NCBI RefSeq assembly: GCF_000719705.1
Contig: NZ_JOHO01000001.1
Location: 1-64,000 of the forward strand
Length of the DNA stretch: 64,000 nucleotides
Direction: 5' to 3'
DNA from: Streptomyces sp. NRRL S-350
GTDB taxonomy: Bacteria; Actinomycetota; Actinomycetes; Streptomycetales; Streptomycetaceae
Shown here: positions 57,909 through 64,000 of the stretch, one piece after another
How positions within the stretch are numbered: position 1 is the first letter of the stretch
Layout: each line of letters opens with the position of its first letter
Notes under the pieces: generated by a model
What the model saw: the letters and a program-made list of their open reading frames with translations, nothing else
Databases searched by the model: none
What the model was told of the DNA's origin: nothing
Made by a program: the position numbers and the translations under genes

Positions 57909-58802
57909 ATGGCGAGGACATTGCGGCTGGCCGTCGCGCAGAGCACCGTTCCGGAGGACCCCACCGACCACGGCGCGCTGCGGGCGGCGGGGCAGGAGAT
58001 CCGGGCCCTGATGGCCGAGGCCGCTGAGGCGGGTGCGCGGCTGGTGCAGTTCCCCGAGGGGGCGATCACCTATCCGAGCAAGCACGTGATGGCGGCCGGC
58101 CCGGACGGGAAGCTGGTCCCGGCCGACTGGAGCCGTGCCGCCTGGGGCGTCCTGCGCGAGGAGGCCGAGGCGATCGCCGCGCTGGCGGGGGATCTGCGGC
58201 TGTGGACGGCGTTCGGGTCGCTCCACCCGCTCACACCGCCGAACCGACCCCATAACAGTCTCTTCGTCGTCTCCGACCGCGGCGAGCTGGTCGCGCGGTA
58301 TGACAAGCGGTTCCTGTCGATCACCGAGGTCTCCTACCTGTACACCCCGGGGCGCGAGCCTCTCGTCTTCGAGGTGGACGGCATCCGGATCGGCTGCGCC
58401 CTGTGCGTCGAAGCGAACTTCCCGCCGCTCTTCGCCGAGTACGAGCGTCTGGACGTCGACTGTGTCCTGCTGTCCGTGATGGTCGACGACGCGCCGCGGG
58501 CCCGGGTCGCCCAGGCTTACGGGACGCTGTACAACTACTGGCTCGGCTACTCCGTCCCGAGCCAGTTCAGCACCACGGTGCCGTCCGGGATCGTGGCGCC
58601 CGGCGGCCGGTGGCTGGCGCAGTGCCCCGCCGATGGGCAACCCGCTCTGGCGGTCGCTGACATCGACCTCGACTCGGCCGACCCGGACATCGACGTGGCC
58701 CTGCGGTACGCCCGGCCCTGGCGCCGCCTGGCCCAGGACGGGCTCTACGAGGACCGGCTGGTGACCGGGGACCCGCGCAGCGACATCCGCACGGCCTTCT
58801 GA
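57909..58802 (+). CDS. Carbon-nitrogen hydrolase (nitrilase superfamily)
   Basis: A 297-residue nitrilase-fold amidase. The catalytic triad is Glu50 (QFPEGA), Lys133 (YDKRFL) and Cys166 (IGCALCVEANFP). The substrate cannot be read from sequence; relatives cleave amides or nitriles. ATG 57909 lacks an obvious Shine-Dalgarno. It is convergent with the hemC paralogue, with 77 bases between stops. Confidence 0.88.
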   Translation: MARTLRLAVAQSTVPEDPTDHGALRAAGQEIRALMAEAAEAGARLVQFPEGAITYPSKHVMAAGPDGKLVPADWSRAAWGVLREEAEAIAALAGDLRLWTAFGSLHPLTPPNRPHNSLFVVSDRGELVARYDKRFLSITEVSYLYTPGREPLVFEVDGIRIGCALCVEANFPPLFAEYERLDVDCVLLSVMVDDAPRARVAQAYGTLYNYWLGYSVPSQFSTTVPSGIVAPGGRWLAQCPADGQPALAVADIDLDSADPDIDVALRYARPWRRLAQDGLYEDRLVTGDPRSDIRTAF

Positions 58803-58879
58803 GACCGCCCCGCGCACATGCCCCGCCAGAGCAGCGTCCCGGCGTCGCGCCGGACCGCGGTGGTCTGCCCGTCGGCGGC

Positions 58880-59821
58880 CTACCGTGCGCCGGCGGCCGC
58901 AGGGCGGATCACCGCGAGGATGTCCCGCGCTCCCTGGTCGAGGAGCTCGTGTGCGACCGCTGCGCCGAGCTTCTCCGGGTCGTCGGCCGGGCCGGTGGAG
59001 GCCGCGGTGAGCCGGACGGCTCCGTCGAGGGACACGACCTGCCCGGTGAGGCGCAGTCGGGCTCCCGGCTCCTGGGTCACGTAGGCGCCCACCGGGACGC
59101 TGCAGCCGCCGTGGAGTTCGGCGAGCATGCTCCGCTCGGCCCGCACCGCCGCGTGGACCGCATGGTCGCCTGCCCGTTCCAGCAGGGTCCGCAACTCCTG
59201 CTGGTCGCTGCGGATCTGGATGCCCAGGGCGCCCTGGCCGGGCGAGGCGGGGAAGCGGTCCAGCGGCAGCACCTCGGTGATGTGGTCCTCCAGGTTCAGC
59301 CGTCGCAGGCCCGCGACCGCGAGGACCACGGCGTGCACCCGGTTCTTGCCCTTCAGCGCCGCCAGCCGGCCGGGGACATTGCCCCGGATCGGGACCAGCT
59401 CCAGGTCCGGTCGCGCCGCCCGCAGCAGCGCGGCCCGGCGGGGGGCTCCGGTGCCGACCCGGGCCCCGCGCGGCAGCTGGGCCAGCGTCGAACCGCACAA
59501 GGCGTCTTCCACCGCCTCCCGCCCCGGCGGGGCCAGCAGCGCGAGGCCGTCCGGCATGCTGGTCGGCAGGTCCTTCAGGGAGTGGACCGCGACGTCGATC
59601 TCACCGGCGGCCAGGGCCGCCTCCAAGCGGCTGGAGAACGCACTTCCCGCGCTGCGGCCGGCGACATCGGCAAGTAGCGAGACGCGGTCGCGGTCGCCCG
59701 CCTCCGTGATCACCCGGCGCTTGAACTCGACGCCGGGGCAGAGCGGGGCGAGCAGCTCCAGGTACTGGCGGACCTGGGTACGGGCGAGGTCGCTGCCCCG
59801 CGAACCGACAAGGATTGGCAC
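58880..59821 (-). CDS. hemC: Hydroxymethylbilane synthase (porphobilinogen deaminase), likely second copy
   Basis: A 313-residue HemC, which links four porphobilinogens on a dipyrromethane cofactor. Key parts: HSLKDLPT (80-87), GTGAPRRAALL (124-134), IRGNVPGRL, and HGGCSVPVGA with cofactor Cys240. Some positions vary from the consensus (for example VHAVVLA for YDAIILA). GTG 59821 has GGGAG upstream and gives the normal family length. No other heme genes are adjacent, which suggests a paralogue rather than the housekeeping copy usually beside hemA. Confidence 0.9.
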   Translation of the reverse strand: MPILVGSRGSDLARTQVRQYLELLAPLCPGVEFKRRVITEAGDRDRVSLLADVAGRSAGSAFSSRLEAALAAGEIDVAVHSLKDLPTSMPDGLALLAPPGREAVEDALCGSTLAQLPRGARVGTGAPRRAALLRAARPDLELVPIRGNVPGRLAALKGKNRVHAVVLAVAGLRRLNLEDHITEVLPLDRFPASPGQGALGIQIRSDQQELRTLLERAGDHAVHAAVRAERSMLAELHGGCSVPVGAYVTQEPGARLRLTGQVVSLDGAVRLTAASTGPADDPEKLGAAVAHELLDQGARDILAVIRPAAAGAR

Positions 59822-60036
59822 ACCGGCTCCCGGAATCTGACGAGATGCGAGCTCCACGGTACCCGGCTCGACCGGTGGCGCTTTCCGACAGCACGTCGGG
59901 CGAACAGGGCTCCGTGGCACCAGTGTTGGCGCCCGTGGACTGACCGGGGAACAGGTGCTCGATGGCCAGCCGATGTGGGTCTTGGGTAGGGTCCGTGGCT
60001 TCGGTCCGGGTGAAGCGAGCGACGTTGGGAGCAGGG

Positions 60037-60342
60037 ATGCCAGACGACGAGGAGCCGTTGAGCGCCTGGTACGCGCGCCGGGAGGCGAAGCGCCGGCCGG
60101 TCGGTGAGCGCCGCATCGCCAGTCTGCAAGCGGGCCCGGGCCGGGGCTCCCACGTCGATCCGCAGACGCCCCGGGTCGTCGAGGAGTGGGACGGGCACAG
60201 TTGGCAGCCCGTGTCCGTGGCCGACGACTACGCCGCCGGATGCCGCGCCGTGTCCGCGCTCGACGTGGCCGTCGCGGTGCCGGTGCCCGGGTTCAACCCG
60301 CTGGGGCCGGGGACCGGCCGGCACCGCAAGATCGCCACCTGA
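60037..60342 (+). CDS. DUF6087 family protein
   Basis: A 101-residue protein with the pattern of DUF6087: EPLSAWYARREAKRRPVGERR near the start, VEEWDGHSWQPVSVADDYAA in the middle, and LGPGTGRHRKI at the end. Such proteins are typical of Streptomyces and have no assigned role. GGGAGCAGGG precedes ATG 60037. Confidence 0.85.
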   Translation: MPDDEEPLSAWYARREAKRRPVGERRIASLQAGPGRGSHVDPQTPRVVEEWDGHSWQPVSVADDYAAGCRAVSALDVAVAVPVPGFNPLGPGTGRHRKIAT

Positions 60343-60440
60343 CCCGACGGCGGCCCCGGCCGCCGAGCGGGACGAAGCCATCGTCACCCTTCCGGTCCAC
60401 GGCGTGCTGCCCGGGCCGATGCCGGGTGAACGGCGGCCTA

Positions 60441-61238
60441 TCAGGTGTCGCGGTCCAGGAGCGGGGGGTCGAGGAGCCTGTCGATGATCCGGTGCTCGGC
60501 GAGGAGCCGTTCGGCCTGCTGGAGCAGCAGGGTGTCGCCCAGCTCGGTCAGGTGCACCCCATCGCTCCACAGCCCGGTCGGGTCGTCGCCGTCGGCGGGT
60601 TGGAGGTGCCGGGCGCCGGCGAAGGGGGCCCAGACGTCCAGGAACAATGCCCCGCTGGTGACGGCGGCCGCGCGGGCGGCCTCGTTGTAGCGGGTGAGTT
60701 CGGCGTTCATCGCGGCCACGGTGCCGGGGTTCTCGAGGGGACCGAACGGCGTCTCGGACATGACGATGGTCGTGCGGGCGGAGCGGCCGAGGCCGTCGAG
60801 CATCGCTTTGAGGTGCTGGGTGTACTCGTCGAGGTCGACCGCCTCCGGCAGTCGGCCTTGGAAGCGCCGCCACACGTCGTTGATGCCGACGCCGAGGAAG
60901 ACGAGGTCGTAGTCGGCGCCGGTGGCCAGGTCGCGTTCGACGATGCCGGCGACGGTGCGGCTCGTGGCGCCGCCCTGCCCGTGGTTGCGGATCTCGAAGC
61001 CGACCTGGGGCCAGGTGGCGCGCAGGGACAGGGCAAGGCGGTGGACCCAGCCGCGCCGGCGCCATCCTTCGACGGTGACCGTGGAGCCGACTGCGGGAAG
61101 AGCGGCCTGGTTGGCCATCTGCGTGTTGAAGGCCTCCAGGTGCTCCATGATCGAGGTGCCGAAGAAGCCCACGGTCAGGGTGCGGTGGCGCTGGCCGGCG
61201 CCGGCCGGCTCGGCCCGGCGCGGCTGTGGTTCATGCAT
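60441..61238 (-). CDS. SGNH/GDSL-type hydrolase
   Basis: A 265-residue esterase-fold protein. Block I is FFGTSIMEH (nucleophile Ser in a GTS rather than GDS), block III GVGIND, and block V SDGVHLTELGD with the catalytic Asp and His. There is no signal peptide, so it acts in the cytoplasm unless otherwise exported. ATG 61238 was chosen. The substrate is unknown. Confidence 0.87.
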   Translation of the reverse strand: MHEPQPRRAEPAGAGQRHRTLTVGFFGTSIMEHLEAFNTQMANQAALPAVGSTVTVEGWRRRGWVHRLALSLRATWPQVGFEIRNHGQGGATSRTVAGIVERDLATGADYDLVFLGVGINDVWRRFQGRLPEAVDLDEYTQHLKAMLDGLGRSARTTIVMSETPFGPLENPGTVAAMNAELTRYNEAARAAAVTSGALFLDVWAPFAGARHLQPADGDDPTGLWSDGVHLTELGDTLLLQQAERLLAEHRIIDRLLDPPLLDRDT

Positions 61239-61380
61239 GATCGCCCCTGAAGTCCGGAGGATCACCAGGCTAGGTCAGGGCGGCCTGGCATACGCGGGCC
61301 TTGCCCGAACGTGTGGTGTCGTCTCTCCGCGACGGTGCCGGTTCTCCGGGCGGTCGGCCGGTGCCGTCCTGGTCGTGGGC

Positions 61381-62454
61381 TCATCCGGTTGCGGATCGGA
61401 GGTGGTGCAGAGCGGTCTCCGCCGCCTCTGCCGCCGGGTGGCCCGCGTCTGCGGCCCGGGCGGCCTGTGTGAGGGCGGTGATCGCCGTGTCGCTGCGGCC
61501 GTGGAGGTGGGCGGCGATGCCGAGGTCGTACTGGTCACCGGATTCCGGCAGCTGCTGCGCGACCTCGTTCCACTCCCGGGCACCGAGCGGACGGGTCTTG
61601 TGCCCGTGGTTTCCGTCGTCGGCGCCCGCCGCGTACGCGAGTACCCGCCAGCGGGGCGACGTGCCGCCTGCGGCGCGGTAGAGCAGCCCGGTGGAGGAGC
61701 CGTCGGGGACGGTGGAGGCCCAGTGGAGTGCCCGCTCGAACAGGGGCCGGGAGTTGTCGTGGTCTGTCCGCGAGCACCAGAGGCGGTACAGCTCGTCCTC
61801 GGTGAGGGGGCGGTGGATGCCGCAGCGTCGTACGTCGATGGCCGCCTGGACGAGGAGGTGCCCGTCGGGGGTACTGCGGGCAGCCCGGTGGTAGTGCCTG
61901 ACCAGGTTCTCGCCGCCGACGAGGGACTCGGCGATGCCTTTGCTGACGGGGTAGCCCTTCTCCCGGAGGTAGTTGCGCTCGCGGGCGGTCAGGGCGAAGG
62001 GCACCTTGATGCAGTGCGCGTACTCCAGCAGCACCGTCCGTGCGGGGGCGGTGGCGGGTGAGGTGTCCGCGAGGAGGCGGTCGCGCCAGGCGGTGTCCAC
62101 GCTGGCCAGCACCATGGCGTGCGGGAGGATCTTGTCCAGCACCCCGCTGCCCAGCAGCACGAGGTCGGCCGGGGTGAGGCCGTCGAGCCACAGGACGTAC
62201 CGATCACCGCCGCTGAACTGGCTGACGAAGCCGGGTTGTGCGGTAGTCCGGGCGAGGTCGCGGGCCGTGAACTGGGCGAGCCGAGCCTGCGGGAGGGTGC
62301 GCTGCAGGCCCTCGTACATGGACCGCGAGATGCCGGAGAGCGGCGGGCCGTCCAGGAGGATCATGGGGTTCATCGGCTCGGAGACCGACGCCAGAAGCCG
62401 TGAGACCTCGTCGATCGGCTCTCCCTGACCCTTCCGGTCGTCGCGCTGGGGCAC
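61381..62454 (-). CDS. Hypothetical protein (357 aa)
   Basis: A 357-residue protein. The N-terminal part (about 30-120) has MILLDGPPLSGISRSM and DLVLLGSGVLDKI, which look like a small Rossmann-like region but lack a full Walker motif. The C-terminal part is helical with repeats typical of tetratricopeptide proteins (AAHLHGRSDTAITALTQAARAADAGH). GTG 62454 has AAGGA upstream. No specific function. Confidence 0.65.
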   Translation of the reverse strand: MPQRDDRKGQGEPIDEVSRLLASVSEPMNPMILLDGPPLSGISRSMYEGLQRTLPQARLAQFTARDLARTTAQPGFVSQFSGGDRYVLWLDGLTPADLVLLGSGVLDKILPHAMVLASVDTAWRDRLLADTSPATAPARTVLLEYAHCIKVPFALTARERNYLREKGYPVSKGIAESLVGGENLVRHYHRAARSTPDGHLLVQAAIDVRRCGIHRPLTEDELYRLWCSRTDHDNSRPLFERALHWASTVPDGSSTGLLYRAAGGTSPRWRVLAYAAGADDGNHGHKTRPLGAREWNEVAQQLPESGDQYDLGIAAHLHGRSDTAITALTQAARAADAGHPAAEAAETALHHLRSATG

Positions 62455-62743
62455 GGCAGGTTCCTTCGTTCGGTGCGGCGCGGTGACCGCGATGGTGGCC
62501 TTCGGCGAGGAGCCGTGTTTCGTCGTTCATCTGGCGTGGGTCTCCGGATTCCTCGGCCCGGAGCTCGCTGCCTTGATCCAGCACCACGGCGAGGGGGCGG
62601 CGCTGCTGTCATCACCGTATCCCCCGGGTGTCGACTCCTGGCCGGGCCAGGCCCCGGAGCTGTTTTCGTAGGCTCGCCCCGACGCCGGCACAGGGCCGGC
62701 GCAGCGCGGACCGCCCTGCGGGGCCGGCCGGGAGGAGGGCGTC

Positions 62744-64000
62744 ATGCGCGGCACCACAGTGGCGGGCCGGTACCGGCTGGTCGACCTCCTCGGCACCGGC
62801 GGGATGGGCGAGGTCTGGCGGGCCGTGGACGAGCGGCTCGGCCGCCAGGTCGCGATCAAGGTTCTCCTGCACCCCGAAGACGACGAGCTGGTCCGGCGCC
62901 TGGAGGATGAGGCCCGGGCCGCAGCCGCCCTGAGCGATCCGCACGTCGTGGCCGTCCACGACGTCGGCGAGACCCCGGTGGCCGGACGCCGGATCATCTA
63001 CCTGGTGATGGAACTGGTCGACGGGCAGCCACTCAGCCAGCTCCTGGCCGGAGGCCTGCCGGCGGTCGGCGACGCCGTGGCCTGGGGGCAGCAGATCTGC
63101 CACGGCCTACAGGCCGCCCACGCCGCCGGCCTCGTGCACCGCGACATCAAGCCCGCGAACATCCTGGTCACCGCCGACGGGCGGGTGAAGATCGCCGACT
63201 TCGGGATCGCCCGCCGTGCCGACGCCGTCGGCCATCCCCTCACCGGGACCGGAGCGGTGATCGGCACCCCGTCGTACATGTCCCCGGAGCAGGCCCGCGC
63301 CGATGCGGTGATCGACGCCCGCAGCGACCTGTACTCGCTGGGGTGCCTGCTGTACGAGCTGCTGACCGGCGCGCCGCCGTTCCCCGGCGGCGGGTGGCCG
63401 GTGCTGGCCCAGCACCTGCACCAGGCCCCGGCCCCGGTTCGCTCCCACCGGCCCGAGGTGCCCACCGAACTCGAGCTCCTGGTGGCGCAGCTGCTGAACA
63501 AGGACCCGCAGCGGCGGCCCGCGGACGCGGCGGAGGTCGCCCGGCGCCTTCGGGCAACGCCCCTGAGCGTCTCCACCGCACTGGTCACCGTGCCGGTCGG
63601 CACCGTCGTGGCGCCCGTGGACCGGCTGCCGACGGTGCGCGCGGCCGAAGCCCGGCGGCCTGTCGTCAGGAAGGTCTCCACGGACTCCGGCCGCGCGGCC
63701 GCCGGACCCAGGAGGTCGGCGCCGTGGCGAGCCGGAGCGCTGACCGGTGTCCTGGTCGGCGGCCAGCTGGCGATGTTCACCGCCCTCCCCGGCCCGGTGA
63801 GCACCGTGCTGGGGCTGGTGGCCGGCGGCTGCGTCGCGGCCGGCTCGCACCTGGAGGAACGGCACGAGGCCGTCCACGGCCAGCAGGACGGGCAGGGCAG
63901 CGTCGTCGGGGTGTTCGCCGCGATGCTGATCGCCGCGGTCACGATGGTGGTGCTGCTGGGGTGGAGCACGCTGGCCTGGTGGGTGGCGGTACTGGTCGCA
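62744..64000 (+). CDS. Transmembrane Ser/Thr protein kinase (3' end outside window)
   Basis: At least 419 residues, open at the window end. The kinase domain has the Gly-rich loop LGTGGMGEV (16-24), Lys39 (VAIKV), HRDIKPAN (132-139), DFG (152-154) and GTPSYMSPEQ (174-183), all intact. After a linker come hydrophobic helices at about 332-349, 352-367 and 386-406, so it is membrane-bound. GGAGGAGGG precedes ATG 62744. No extracellular PASTA domain is visible yet. It is an active-looking PknB-type kinase. Confidence 0.9.
   Translation, partial: MRGTTVAGRYRLVDLLGTGGMGEVWRAVDERLGRQVAIKVLLHPEDDELVRRLEDEARAAAALSDPHVVAVHDVGETPVAGRRIIYLVMELVDGQPLSQLLAGGLPAVGDAVAWGQQICHGLQAAHAAGLVHRDIKPANILVTADGRVKIADFGIARRADAVGHPLTGTGAVIGTPSYMSPEQARADAVIDARSDLYSLGCLLYELLTGAPPFPGGGWPVLAQHLHQAPAPVRSHRPEVPTELELLVAQLLNKDPQRRPADAAEVARRLRATPLSVSTALVTVPVGTVVAPVDRLPTVRAAEARRPVVRKVSTDSGRAAAGPRRSAPWRAGALTGVLVGGQLAMFTALPGPVSTVLGLVAGGCVAAGSHLEERHEAVHGQQDGQGSVVGVFAAMLIAAVTMVVLLGWSTLAWWVAVLVA

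Noticed and set aside
62483..62671. 62-residue rightward frame upstream of the kinase
   Set aside because: Lacks a good ribosome-binding site and sits in the kinase leader; possible but unsupported.
1..64000. CRISPR array, rRNA operon, integrase or IS transposase
   Set aside because: No regularly spaced repeats, no ribosomal sequence, and no tyrosine or serine recombinase or DDE transposase was found by eye.

Overview
The window is high-GC actinobacterial DNA, most likely Streptomyces or a close relative. Support comes from frequent GTG starts with four-base GTGA overlaps, a WhiB-like regulator, an XRE/DUF5753 plus DUF397 regulator pair, a DUF6087 protein, a membrane-anchored Ser/Thr kinase, and small accessory proteins of a kind common in Streptomyces. 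The left edge is a contig end, because bases 14-47 are a Nextera sequencing adapter. I see no rRNA, CRISPR array, integrase or IS transposase.

Layout. (1) 0.05-10.7 kb: a leftward, tightly overlapping operon (SIR2-like protein, class IV aminotransferase, HAD, two GT4 glycosyltransferases, inositol-monophosphatase-like enzyme, methyltransferase, APH-type kinase, NUDIX) faces a divergent XRE/DUF5753 and DUF397 regulator pair. It looks like an uncharacterised sugar or aminocyclitol modification pathway. (2) 11.2-15.8 kb: a NUDIX, an APH-fold protein, and a leftward set with a 49-residue peptide, a strong hairpin, a JmjC/cupin oxygenase and an aldo-keto reductase. This layout is like a RiPP cluster. 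A 58-residue orphan follows and has a decayed copy at the contig end. (3) 16-24.6 kb: a DUF4209/HEPN-like protein, a ribbon-helix-helix/Fic-like toxin-antitoxin pair, and a three-gene cassette of a small middle component, an SMC-like ATPase with a CxxC hook, and a PD-(D/E)XK nuclease. This cassette resembles Lamassu and ABC-three-component defence systems. (4) 24.9-33.6 kb: a TnsA-like protein with a degraded active site, two large unknown overlapping proteins, and two small overlapping unknowns behind paired palindromic operators. (5) 33.9-38.7 kb: an OLD/TOPRIM ATPase-nuclease and a UvrD-like helicase (Gabija architecture), with an M48-type membrane protease. (6) 39-50.5 kb: about fourteen rightward genes, mostly small unknowns plus two N6-type and one C5-type DNA methyltransferase. 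At least five near-identical promoters, with the core TTGCTTAA and a -10 element 17 bases after the -35, serve this block, and it contains an interrupted tRNA-Gly-like gene. (7) 50.5-64 kb: chromosomal-arm type genes, including a DnaC-like ATPase, GNAT, WhiB, nitrilase, a hydroxymethylbilane synthase paralogue, DUF6087, an SGNH hydrolase and a kinase cut by the window end.

Taken together, 15-50 kb reads as a defence island on accessory DNA, flanked by two candidate specialised-metabolism loci. The most novel candidates are the 19.8-24.6 kb three-gene SMC-nuclease cassette, the peptide-JmjC-reductase locus at 12.8-15 kb, the shared promoter regulon at 39-48 kb, and the interrupted tRNA-like gene at 45.2 kb. 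All functional calls rest on reading motifs by eye; no database search was run.
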